Origin: an uncultured bacterium
Lineage (GTDB): Bacteria; Bacteroidota; Bacteroidia; CAILMK01
Assembly: GCA_903829945.1 (NCBI GenBank)
Contig: CAIKRV010000018.1
Span: forward strand, 1-64,000
DNA length: 64,000 nucleotides
Reading direction: 5' to 3'
Made by a program: the position numbers and the translations under genes. Below, piece by piece: positions 43,788-52,131 of this stretch. A model generated the notes under the pieces. It saw only the letters and a list, made by a program, of their open reading frames with translations. It did not search any database and was not told the DNA's origin. Positions within the stretch are counted from its first letter, which is position 1, and each line of letters opens with the position of its first letter.

Positions 43788-44637
43788 AGGCTTCCAAAAG
43801 TTCAACAGCAGAATGCACTTCTTCTAAACCTAATTTTTGGGACATCCAAGCATAAAATTTAGCAGGATTTTTTTGTTCGCTCATTAAACTTTTTATGGCC
43901 GTGCTTCCATTGCTTTTAGAAAGTTTAATGCCACCCTCATCATGTATTAATTCATGATGATAAAAGGTGCAAGCTCCAAACAAATTATTATTTAATTGCG
44001 TAGCCATATAAATTTGTATTGCGGTACTTTCCAATAAATCCTGACCGCGTACCATCAAACTAATTTCATTTTCTATATCGTCACTTAAACTGGCAATATG
44101 ATAGGCAGCAATTCCATCTTTTCGTCGCAAAATAGGTGCTGTTTTCAATTGAGAAAGATTAATTATTTGCTTATTTAATATTTTATCCGCAATTAATACC
44201 TCAGTATTTGCCGGAATTCGCAAACGCCATGAAGCTTCAGGAATATCTAAAGCATAGGATTGGTTGGCACAATCACAAAAAGAGTTTTCCGGTTGATTTA
44301 AATCCTTCCTGGTGCAGGTGCATGCAAACACTAAATCTTTTGATACTAACTGATTTAATAATGCCGTGTATTTATTTTCACGATACCTTTGAGAATATAT
44401 ATTATATACATCATCTATGCTTTCCGGACCGCTGTCCCAATCCAAGGCTAACCAGGATAAACATTTAAAAATATCTTCAATATATTCCTCTCGAATTCGG
44501 GCAGCATCTAAGTCGTCGATCCGCAACATTAAATGTCCTTGCGCGCTTCTGGTCAATAACCAAGTCAATACAAAATTATAAGCATTTCCCAGGTGGATAA
44601 ATCCGCTTGGAGTAGGCGCAATTCTAGACCGAATCAT
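43759..44637 (-). CDS. gluQ: Glutamyl-queuosine tRNA(Asp) synthetase
   Basis: A 292-residue truncated GluRS-like enzyme that attaches glutamate to queuosine at position 34 of tRNA-Asp. It has an N-terminal PTPSGFIHLGN (HIGH motif, residues 9-18), a zinc cluster of Cys around CTCTRKDL and FCDC near 110-125, and a KMSKS-type IKLSKS near 240, but no anticodon-binding domain, matching the family length. The final 10 codons overlap ctaA in the opposite direction. Confidence 0.9.
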   Translation of the reverse strand: MIRSRIAPTPSGFIHLGNAYNFVLTWLLTRSAQGHLMLRIDDLDAARIREEYIEDIFKCLSWLALDWDSGPESIDDVYNIYSQRYRENKYTALLNQLVSKDLVFACTCTRKDLNQPENSFCDCANQSYALDIPEASWRLRIPANTEVLIADKILNKQIINLSQLKTAPILRRKDGIAAYHIASLSDDIENEISLMVRGQDLLESTAIQIYMATQLNNNLFGACTFYHHELIHDEGGIKLSKSNGSTAIKSLMSEQKNPAKFYAWMSQKLGLEEVHSAVELLEAFKADAKFLL

Positions 44638-44639
44638 AT

Positions 44640-45824
44640 TTAAACGGCAGGGATTATTTTAATAAGTTCTTGACAAATTAGTGCGGCATTATACTTTTCC
44701 ATAGCTAATTTTCGAGCATTGGATTGATGTTGCTTGAGTAGTTGTGCATCTTCAAGATAGACTTGTATTTTATCTCTAAAAACTGATATTTCTTCAGGAG
44801 GGGCATAAAAACCACATTGATTTTCATTGATGGTTTCAGCCATCCAACCTGACGTATTACTGATCGTTATTTTACCGGAGGCCAAGGAATCAAAAAACTT
44901 ATTGGGAGAACAAGTTTCTAAAATAGGTTGATTTAAAAAAGATATATAGGAGAAATCCATAATACTAAGGAGCTCCGGCAATTCTGCTTTAGGCAGGGGA
45001 GGGAGCATACAAATATTGTTTAATTTTTTTTGAAAAATTAATTGTGCTAAAGTTTCTTTTTCACTACCATCTCCAACAATAAAAAATTTTAAATTCAAAT
45101 CTTGACAAGCTTCTGCTAAATTTATAAAATATGCTAAATGATTCGCATAACCCATGGCGCCAAAATAAATAATTCCTTTTTCATGATCATTCAAATATTT
45201 TGCTTTCCATCCCGGATGGGCCTCCATTGGCTGAAATAAATTTAAATCTGAAAAATTACTTAATAAAACAATCGGCGTTTGAATATTATATTTTTTAATG
45301 CCTTCACATATTCCGGGAGAAAGGCTGATGATCTTTTCAGCGTTTTTATATATTTTACGGGTTAATATATAAAGCAATTTAATTAAGCCTTTGTTTTTTA
45401 TAATTCCAAGATGGACAGGGGCTTCAGGCCATAAATCGCGCACTTCAAAATAATAAGGAATACCCTTTGTTTTTTTTAAAATTAAGGCGCTTATGCCAAC
45501 CGTAAGTGGCGTAGAACTCGCATAAATCATACTGGGTACAGCTTTGTTTCGGCAAAGCTTTTTTGATATTTTATATGCTTGTCTGGCATAGCTCATAAAT
45601 GAGCGCACTCTGCTCCAATATCCATCGCTTTGATCATATGAAACAGGTATTTGATGAAGAATTATTCCTTCTGATGCCTTCACCTGATATTTGTGGCCTT
45701 CACCCATGCAAATCATATGAACTTCATGCCCGGCCTCGCGCATGGCTTGGGCAAAGTAATAAGAACGTGTACTTCCCCATTGATTGGGGGTACGATAATA
45801 TTGGTGCAGATAAATGATCTTCAC
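44640..45824 (-). CDS. GT4 family glycosyltransferase (WbuB-like)
   Basis: A 394-residue GT-B fold glycosyltransferase. The N-terminal domain starts KIIYLHQYYRTPNQWGSTRS, and the GT4 domain has the activated-sugar motif region ending PNKFFDSLASGKITIS with a Glu in the C-terminal half. It probably acts on a surface polysaccharide. The GTG at 45824 is chosen because the frame upstream (from ATG 45848) is the -7 box. The box TATATTTG ends four bases before the GTG, implying a leaderless mRNA. Confidence 0.85.
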   Translation of the reverse strand: MKIIYLHQYYRTPNQWGSTRSYYFAQAMREAGHEVHMICMGEGHKYQVKASEGIILHQIPVSYDQSDGYWSRVRSFMSYARQAYKISKKLCRNKAVPSMIYASSTPLTVGISALILKKTKGIPYYFEVRDLWPEAPVHLGIIKNKGLIKLLYILTRKIYKNAEKIISLSPGICEGIKKYNIQTPIVLLSNFSDLNLFQPMEAHPGWKAKYLNDHEKGIIYFGAMGYANHLAYFINLAEACQDLNLKFFIVGDGSEKETLAQLIFQKKLNNICMLPPLPKAELPELLSIMDFSYISFLNQPILETCSPNKFFDSLASGKITISNTSGWMAETINENQCGFYAPPEEISVFRDKIQVYLEDAQLLKQHQSNARKLAMEKYNAALICQELIKIIPAV

Positions 45825-45828
45825 CTTA

Positions 45829-45836
45829 CAAATATA
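45829..45836 (-). promoter_or_regulatory. -7 box of the glycosyltransferase gene, four bases before its GTG start
   Basis: TATATTTG on the minus strand (45836-45829) is followed by TAAG and the GTG. With the usual spacing transcription would begin at or next to the start codon. Confidence 0.4.
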
Positions 45837-45920
45837 ATAGAAAAGCATCGGTATCCTTTGTTTTTATTTATGGTTATAATGCGCATAATATTTTGTAAAC
45901 TTTGTTTAAAATTTGAACAG

Positions 45921-47564
45921 ATGGAACAAGAAAGGCAAACAATAAACGGACAAATAGTTGATGTGCTAACAGGAAGCATTTTCCCGGGAGAAATTGTCAT
46001 AGAGGGTGCTCATATTGTGGAAATTAACAAAGTCCCTAAAGCAAGTCATCATTATATATTACCCGGTTTGGTAGATGCGCATGTGCACATCGAAAGTTCC
46101 ATGCTCGTACCATCAGAGTTTGCACGTTTGGCAGTGGTACATGGAACGGTAGCCACGGTTTCGGACCCCCATGAAATTGCCAATGTTTGTGGTATTCCGG
46201 GGATAGATTTTATGATTGAAAATGCAGCTCAAGTACCATTTTACTTTTATTTTGGAGCACCCATTTGTGTACCGGCCACCAAATTTGAAACGGCCGGTGC
46301 CGGTATCAGTGCAGAGGACATAAGCATTCTTTTAGCTAGGGAAAACATTCATTATCTGACGGAAATGATGAATTATCCCGGCGTTATTGATCAGGATCCG
46401 GAAGTGATGGAGAAATTGAAAATAGCCAAGGCTTTAGGCAAGCCTATTGATGGTCATGCACCGGGCCTGAGAGGGGAGGAGGCTAAGACTTATTTTGCTG
46501 CGGGAATCAGTACCGACCATGAGTGTTTTTCTTATGAGGAAGCGCTTGAAAAAATTCAATTAGGGGTTAATATTTTAATTAGGGAAGGCTCCGCTGCTAA
46601 AAACTTTGATGCACTCATAGGACTATTGAAAATTTATCCTGAGAAAATAATGTTCTGTTCGGATGATAAACATCCGGATGCCTTGGTCCTGGGGCATATT
46701 AATCATTTATTGCATCGTGCCGTTAAGGTCGGTTGCCGGCCCATGGATGCCATCAGAGCAGCTACTTTAAATCCGGTCAAGCATTATCATTTAAAAAACG
46801 GATTACTCCAAATTGGAGATGCGGCAGATTTTATTATCGTTAAGGATTTAGAAGATTTTCAAGTATTGGAAACTTGGATTAAAGGACAGAAAATTGCTGC
46901 CAAAGGCAAAACTTTAATTCCTTCGCATCCTGCAAAAAGAATTAATAATTTTAATTGTAATTATTTAGGAGTGGACGATATAAGGTTGGAGCCGGAAAGT
47001 AATTTTATTTCTGTCATTGAGGTCCACGATGGGCAATTAATTACCGGTAGTTCCCAAGCGGAAATACTCACAGAAAATAATAATGTAATCAGTAATGTTA
47101 ACAATGATGTTTTAAAACTAGTGGTTCTTAATCGGTATCAAAGCAATACCAAGCCTGCCATAGGCTTCGTTAAAAACTTTAATTTAAGAGAAGGCGCCAT
47201 GGCTTCCTCGGTGGCGCATGATAGCCATAATATTATTGCACTTGGTACTGACGATGAATCCATCGTCAGAGCCATTAATTTAGTTATCGAAGAACAAGGT
47301 GGAATTTCTTATGTTGGCCCCAATGATCATTCTGTAATTCCTTTGCCGATTGCAGGATTGATGAGCGACCATGATGGATATGAAATTGCTGAAGCTTACC
47401 AGTCTATTGATTTAGAAATTAAAAAATCAGGTTGTACACTCAATGCTCCTTATATGACACTTTCTTTTCTTGCCTTATTGGTTATACCGGAATTGAAATT
47501 AAGTGATCTTGGCTTGTTTGACGGGAAAGCATTTCGCTTTAAAAACCTATTTATTACTTCTTAA
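45921..47564 (+). CDS. ade: Adenine deaminase
   Basis: A 547-residue amidohydrolase that deaminates adenine to hypoxanthine in purine salvage. It has the metal motif PGLVDAHVHIESSM near residue 50, SDPHEIANVCG near 88, DGHAPG near 178, HECFSYEEA, FCSDDKHPD near 255, and the C-terminal domain with SVAHDSHNIIALG. The long frame from 45693 overlaps the glycosyltransferase; the ATG at 45921 begins the conserved N-terminus (MEQERQTINGQIVDVL). It ends overlapping the GNAT gene by four bases in convergent orientation. Confidence 0.93.
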   Translation: MEQERQTINGQIVDVLTGSIFPGEIVIEGAHIVEINKVPKASHHYILPGLVDAHVHIESSMLVPSEFARLAVVHGTVATVSDPHEIANVCGIPGIDFMIENAAQVPFYFYFGAPICVPATKFETAGAGISAEDISILLARENIHYLTEMMNYPGVIDQDPEVMEKLKIAKALGKPIDGHAPGLRGEEAKTYFAAGISTDHECFSYEEALEKIQLGVNILIREGSAAKNFDALIGLLKIYPEKIMFCSDDKHPDALVLGHINHLLHRAVKVGCRPMDAIRAATLNPVKHYHLKNGLLQIGDAADFIIVKDLEDFQVLETWIKGQKIAAKGKTLIPSHPAKRINNFNCNYLGVDDIRLEPESNFISVIEVHDGQLITGSSQAEILTENNNVISNVNNDVLKLVVLNRYQSNTKPAIGFVKNFNLREGAMASSVAHDSHNIIALGTDDESIVRAINLVIEEQGGISYVGPNDHSVIPLPIAGLMSDHDGYEIAEAYQSIDLEIKKSGCTLNAPYMTLSFLALLVIPELKLSDLGLFDGKAFRFKNLFITS

Positions 47565-48349
47565 ATATTTATTAATGCATAACAATACGTTAGGGTAGGA
47601 GTGAAACCCATTTTCTTGTAATACTGAATGGCATGCTGATGTGAATGGTAAACACTTAAGCTTAGGTGATGAATCCCTTCGTCTGAAAGCTTAGCAAAAA
47701 GACTTTGTGCCAATAAGGTACTGATGCCTTGTTTTCTCTCCTCTACTTTGGTAACCCAATTGCCCAAGGAAGCCATCCCTAATTTTTTATTAATTAGATT
47801 CGTTCCTGCAATCCCAACCAAACACTCATTTTTAAAATATCCGAAATAATAACCTTGTTCCAGCATCCATGCTTCAAACCAATGCCCGGGGTATGCACTA
47901 TCATATAATTCCATCATTTTATTTAGGTGCTCCATCCCTAAGGGTAGGATAGGCCCTTCAGGAAAAATTATGTCTTTAATTCCCAAATACATTTGAAGAT
48001 AGTTGCCATAATCTTTTTTATAATATTTAGAAAAGAAAGGGTGGAAATTGCTGCTGGTATAAATATAAAATTCACCTTGTATTTGAGCAATGACCCATTT
48101 TAAAAAATCAATTATGAGGGGTTCATCGGAATTATTTAAGAAATAAATATGTCTGTTTTTTGCGCTTAAAGTAACTAAGGCTAATGCTGTAACCTTATTA
48201 TTAATGCTTAAAGAAAACCATTCATTTGAATCCTTAAATAATATCCCTTTGCCGGCATAAATATAAAATTGCGCTGCCAAATTTTCCTCTAGAAAAACAT
48301 TTATTTCTTCCTCGGAAGGTCCCTGGATATATTGAACTGAATTATTCAT
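47561..48349 (-). CDS. GNAT-family acetyltransferase
   Basis: A 262-residue protein with a divergent N-terminal half and a C-terminal GNAT fold (about residues 125-260). The acetyl-CoA region is KVEERKQGISTLLAQSLFAKL near 205, and the C-terminus YHSHQHAIQYYKKMGF fits the family. The substrate is unknown. The start overlaps the end of the phospholipase C-like gene by 8 bases, so the pair is an operon. Confidence 0.78.
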   Translation of the reverse strand: MNNSVQYIQGPSEEEINVFLEENLAAQFYIYAGKGILFKDSNEWFSLSINNKVTALALVTLSAKNRHIYFLNNSDEPLIIDFLKWVIAQIQGEFYIYTSSNFHPFFSKYYKKDYGNYLQMYLGIKDIIFPEGPILPLGMEHLNKMMELYDSAYPGHWFEAWMLEQGYYFGYFKNECLVGIAGTNLINKKLGMASLGNWVTKVEERKQGISTLLAQSLFAKLSDEGIHHLSLSVYHSHQHAIQYYKKMGFTPTLTYCYALINI

Positions 48350-49301
48350 GGCGTCCTTTAATCATTCCTTGTTCAGGTATATTTTCTTCTTCATATGGAG
48401 TGAACTTTAGTCCGAAATTCAAGTTTGGTTTTCCGGCATCTATCCAAGCGCTGTACCAAATGCTTCCTATATCCAAAATAGCGGCATTAAAACGTGAGGA
48501 TACCATGCCGTTCATCGCTAAATGATAGGCACTGATAAATTCTTTGCTGTATATTATTTCACTATTTTCATCCAAAGGAATCTTTTTATATTTTCGGTTT
48601 TTAAAAATTAAACTAAGTTCGCCTTCTTTATTTAAAACTTCACCTACATTTTTATGACTATTATAAATTATTTTCCAAGTAAATTCATGCAAATTTTGAA
48701 TATAAAAAGCATGTTGATTTAAAGATTTAAATTCTTGCCCGAATTGTTCGGGAATATGTCTTTCCCATAGTGCATGAATGCCTCTTTGCTGGTCGTTTTT
48801 TCCGTCGTAAAATGTGGTTGTATGTAATGGTACGGTGGCATCAGCAATATAGTGACCAATATGGGCTGATAATTTAAGTATGGCTAATGAATCCTTCATT
48901 TTAAATGCTTGCACTAATTTTTGATACATCAGTGCAATTTGCCAAGGCAAACTTCCATTTTTATTAATAAATTCTTTGCCGAATTTTAACTGTGCCTCTT
49001 CTAAATTCTTCGTAGCAGGCAGTAGTTCTTGCGGATAATTTTCAAGGTCTATATAGTGTTTGCTTGCCTCTGAGGAATCAACATATCTTTTTTTATCAGG
49101 ATCTACGGCATGTTGCGTGAGGTAAGCACTATTTCGTGCATAAAAGAATTGCAATTCCTTAGGCAAAGTAAATATGGCTGCATGGTTTATTTTTTTGTGG
49201 GCCCAAAATCCCCAGGCAAATGCCATAGTGGTGCATAGCAAAGCTACGACCAATACCCATAGGAATTTATTGAAATTATGAACGGCGGTTACGATAAACA
49301 T
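48342..49301 (-). CDS. Zinc-dependent phospholipase C/S1-P1-like protein
   Basis: A membrane-anchored or exported protein (hydrophobic residues about 11-30) with the zinc-dependent phospholipase C pattern: Trp at the mature N-terminus (WGFWAHKKINHAA), an internal HIGHYIADATVPLHT near 166 and HALWERHI near 194. Histidines and aspartates at these places would bind three zinc ions. The 319 residues are consistent. The substrate, phospholipid or nucleic acid, cannot be decided. Confidence 0.75.
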   Translation of the reverse strand: MFIVTAVHNFNKFLWVLVVALLCTTMAFAWGFWAHKKINHAAIFTLPKELQFFYARNSAYLTQHAVDPDKKRYVDSSEASKHYIDLENYPQELLPATKNLEEAQLKFGKEFINKNGSLPWQIALMYQKLVQAFKMKDSLAILKLSAHIGHYIADATVPLHTTTFYDGKNDQQRGIHALWERHIPEQFGQEFKSLNQHAFYIQNLHEFTWKIIYNSHKNVGEVLNKEGELSLIFKNRKYKKIPLDENSEIIYSKEFISAYHLAMNGMVSSRFNAAILDIGSIWYSAWIDAGKPNLNFGLKFTPYEEENIPEQGMIKGRHE

Positions 49302-49324
49302 ACAGCCGTAAAATTAATTTAATT

Positions 49325-50746
49325 TTAAATATGTATGGCTCTATTTTCAGTAGCAGCTAAACAAGCTTCCTTAAATGCTTCTGAATAGGTAGGATGAGGG
49401 TGACACATTCTAGCAATATCTTCCGCAGAGGCACGGTATTCCATGGCAACTACAGCTTCCATGACTAAATCCGCCATGCGTGCACCAATCATATGCACAC
49501 CTAAAATTTCATCAGTTTCTTTATCTGCTAAAACTTTTATGAAGCCATCCAAATCCATGCTGGCTCTCGCTCTACCACTCGCTTTAAACGGAAAAGATCC
49601 CACCTTATACGCCTTACCGCTAGCTTTTAATTGTTCTTCTGTTTGTCCTACAGCAGCCACTTCCGGCCAGGTATAAACTACACCGGGAATCAAATTATAG
49701 TTAATATGCGGTTTTTGTCCGGCTAAACTTTCGGCAACAAATACGCCTTCTTCCTCTGCTTTATGGGCCAACATTGGTCCAGTAATTACATCACCGATGG
49801 CATAAATGCCCGGTACAGATGTCTCCAAATGCGCGTTGACAGGGATCATGCCTCTTGCATCGGCAGTGATGCCAATATTTTCCAAACCAAGTCCTTCTGT
49901 ATATGCTCTGCGCCCTACAGCTACCAAGCAATAATCGCCTTCCAACACAATCTCTTTGCCGTCTGATTCAGCTTTTACGGTAACTGCATTGGCGATATTC
50001 TTTTTTGCACCGCCATCATTACGAACCACGGAAGTAACCTTATGTTTTAAATAAAAATCAACCCCCATTTTCTTCATCGTTTTTTGCAACTCTTTCCCTA
50101 AGGATTTATCCATAGTTGGTAAGATGCCATCCATAAATTCTACAACGGAAACCTTGGCACCCAAACGTGCAAAAACAGAACCTAATTCTAGTCCAATTAC
50201 CCCTCCGCCAATTAATATTAAGTGCTTTGGTATTTCTTTCAGTTTTAATGCCTCCGTAGAGGTGATGATTCTTTCTTTATCTATAGTAATTCCCGGTAAG
50301 CTGCTAGGCTTAGATCCGGTAGCAATAATTATTTTAGAACTTTCAATTTCTTGTACACCTGTAGTTCCTTTGACAGTAATGATATTCGCTGTTTTAAAGC
50401 TTCCTAAACCATTAAAAACGGTAATTTTATTTTTCTTCATTAAAAAGGCGATCCCATCTACATTGGCCTTGACCACATCTGCCACACGTGCACTCATGGT
50501 TTTAATTTCTACCCCCGGTTTTTGAAATGTAATGCCATGTACATCAAATTCATGAATCATTTTGTAATAATGTTCAGAGGAATCCAGCCAAGCTTTGGAT
50601 GGAATACAGCCAACATTCAAACAGGTCCCACCCAAAGTGGAATATTTTTCAATTATAGCAGTTTTAAATCCTAATTGAGCGCAACGAATAGCAGCTACAT
50701 ATCCGCCGGGGCCTGAACCTATAATGGTAACATCAAATTTTTCCAT
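49325..50746 (-). CDS. lpd: Dihydrolipoyl dehydrogenase
   Basis: The E3 FAD enzyme that reoxidises lipoyl groups of 2-oxo acid dehydrogenases. It has an FAD motif GSGPGGY near residue 10, redox Cys42 and Cys47 in GGTCLNVGCIPSK, an NAD motif GGGVIGLELG and a C-terminal HPHPTYSEAF with the catalytic His. From ATG 50746 it has 473 residues; the frame upstream to 50770 is non-conserved, and a -7 box sits 22 bases before this ATG. It lies downstream of a terminator that separates it from sucAB. Confidence 0.96.
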   Translation of the reverse strand: MEKFDVTIIGSGPGGYVAAIRCAQLGFKTAIIEKYSTLGGTCLNVGCIPSKAWLDSSEHYYKMIHEFDVHGITFQKPGVEIKTMSARVADVVKANVDGIAFLMKKNKITVFNGLGSFKTANIITVKGTTGVQEIESSKIIIATGSKPSSLPGITIDKERIITSTEALKLKEIPKHLILIGGGVIGLELGSVFARLGAKVSVVEFMDGILPTMDKSLGKELQKTMKKMGVDFYLKHKVTSVVRNDGGAKKNIANAVTVKAESDGKEIVLEGDYCLVAVGRRAYTEGLGLENIGITADARGMIPVNAHLETSVPGIYAIGDVITGPMLAHKAEEEGVFVAESLAGQKPHINYNLIPGVVYTWPEVAAVGQTEEQLKASGKAYKVGSFPFKASGRARASMDLDGFIKVLADKETDEILGVHMIGARMADLVMEAVVAMEYRASAEDIARMCHPHPTYSEAFKEACLAATENRAIHI

Positions 50747-50767
50747 GATTGAATTGGTTAATTGCGG

Positions 50768-50775
50768 CAAAGTTA
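50768..50775 (-). promoter_or_regulatory. -7 box of lpd
   Basis: TAACTTTG followed by C on the minus strand, 21 bases before the lpd ATG and 56 bases past the sucB terminator. It indicates separate transcription of lpd. Confidence 0.5.
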
Positions 50776-50830
50776 GGGCATAGGATGGGAATTTTGAATA
50801 ATTCTATTAGCCTAAAAGCAATTACTACGT

Positions 50831-50877
50831 ATTAATAACAAAAAGAGACGCTGTAGGCGTCTCTTTTTGTTATTAAT
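50831..50877 (-). terminator. Terminator of sucAB, 21-bp perfect inverted repeat
   Basis: Arms 50831-50851 and 50857-50877 are perfectly complementary over 21 bases with a 5-base loop TGTAG; the core is AAAGAGACGC/GCGTCTCTTT. The A/T-rich ends give a T-run on either strand. It lies 9 bases after the sucB stop. Confidence 0.9.
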
Positions 50878-50886
50878 TAGATTTTA

Positions 50887-52089
50887 TTATACGCCTAACA
50901 ATAATCTGGTAGGGTCCTCTAAAATTTGTTTTACACGAACTAAAAATCCTACGGATTCTCTTCCATCTATCACTCTATGATCGTAGGATAAAGCTACATA
51001 CATCATAGGTCTAATGACGACTTGTCCATTGATAGCCATCGGTCGTTCTACAATATTGTGCATCCCTAAAATACCTGATTGAGGTGCATTTAAAATAGGG
51101 GTTGACATCATAGATCCGAATACCCCTCCGTTGGTAATGGTAAAAGTTCCTCCGGTCATTTCATCTATGGTGATTTTTCCGTCTCTGGCGCGTACTGCTA
51201 CGTCTGCAATACTTTTTTCTATTTGTGCCAAGCTCATTGATTCAGCATTACGAATGACCGGCACTACTAATCCACGCGGCGTAGATACGGCAATACCTAA
51301 ATCTACATAATCATGATAAAGTATATCGGTATCTACTATCTGTGCATTTACCGCCGGGAAGTCTTTTAAAGCCTCGCAAACTGCTTTGCTGAATAAAGAC
51401 ATAAATCCTAAGCCAATTCCATGTTTTTCCTTAAATTGATCCTTATATTTTTTTCGTAGTTCCATGACAGCAGTCATGTCCACTTCATTGAAGGTGGTTA
51501 GCATTGCTGTCAAATTTTTTGCTTCCACGAGGCGTTTAGCAATTGTTTTGCGCAAGGTGGTCATCTTCTCTTTATGAGAATCACGATGACCTCCGCTGAC
51601 CATTGGAGCAGCTGCAGCACTTGCAGGAGCTGTTTCAGCGCCTTTGGCTTTCAATGCATCTTCCTTAGTTATTCTACCATCTACTCCGGTACCATTGACT
51701 TGGGATGGGGTAATATTTTTTTCAGCCATTATTTTTGAAGCAGCAGGAGAAGGGGTTCCCGCAGCATAAGACGAATCTTTGGAAGCAGGTGCAGGACTTG
51801 GTGCAGGACTTGAGGCAGCAGCAGGAGCCTGTTCTTTAGGAGCAGCTTTACTTTCACCTGCTTCAATGGAAGCGATAATATCGCCAATTTTTACAGTATC
51901 GCCTTCCTTGGCATTAATATGCAAGGTTCCGGAAATTTCTGCATTCAATTCGAAGGTTGCTTTTTCAGATTCTATTTCGCAAAGTACTTCGTCAGCCTCT
52001 ACATGCTCTCCATCTTTTTTTAACCAGTTTGCAATGGTTACTTCTGAAATAGATTCACCTACTGATGGAACTTTTATTGATAATGCCAT
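50887..52089 (-). CDS. sucB: 2-oxoglutarate dehydrogenase E2, dihydrolipoyl succinyltransferase
   Basis: The E2 core of the 2-oxoglutarate dehydrogenase complex. It has one lipoyl domain (about residues 2-78) with lipoyl-lysine Lys43 in ESEKATFE, an Ala/Pro/Ser linker (about 80-115), a peripheral subunit-binding domain (about 112-150), a second linker, and the acyltransferase domain (about 170-400) with the active-site HRVIDGRE. A single lipoyl domain and the neighbouring sucA support succinyl over acetyl transfer. It follows sucA by 42 bases. Confidence 0.95.
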   Translation of the reverse strand: MALSIKVPSVGESISEVTIANWLKKDGEHVEADEVLCEIESEKATFELNAEISGTLHINAKEGDTVKIGDIIASIEAGESKAAPKEQAPAAASSPAPSPAPASKDSSYAAGTPSPAASKIMAEKNITPSQVNGTGVDGRITKEDALKAKGAETAPASAAAAPMVSGGHRDSHKEKMTTLRKTIAKRLVEAKNLTAMLTTFNEVDMTAVMELRKKYKDQFKEKHGIGLGFMSLFSKAVCEALKDFPAVNAQIVDTDILYHDYVDLGIAVSTPRGLVVPVIRNAESMSLAQIEKSIADVAVRARDGKITIDEMTGGTFTITNGGVFGSMMSTPILNAPQSGILGMHNIVERPMAINGQVVIRPMMYVALSYDHRVIDGRESVGFLVRVKQILEDPTRLLLGV

Positions 52090-52131
52090 GGATAAAATTC
52101 TTAATTTGTTTTATGTGAATATTTATAGCGT

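Noticed and set aside
45693-45920. N-terminal extension of adenine deaminase
   Set aside because: It overlaps the start of the divergent glycosyltransferase gene and is not family-like; the conserved start is at 45921.
50831-50877. Attachment site or IS remnant for the 21-bp palindrome
   Set aside because: It sits directly after a stop codon, has a terminator-like loop and T-run, and no transposase remnant is near.
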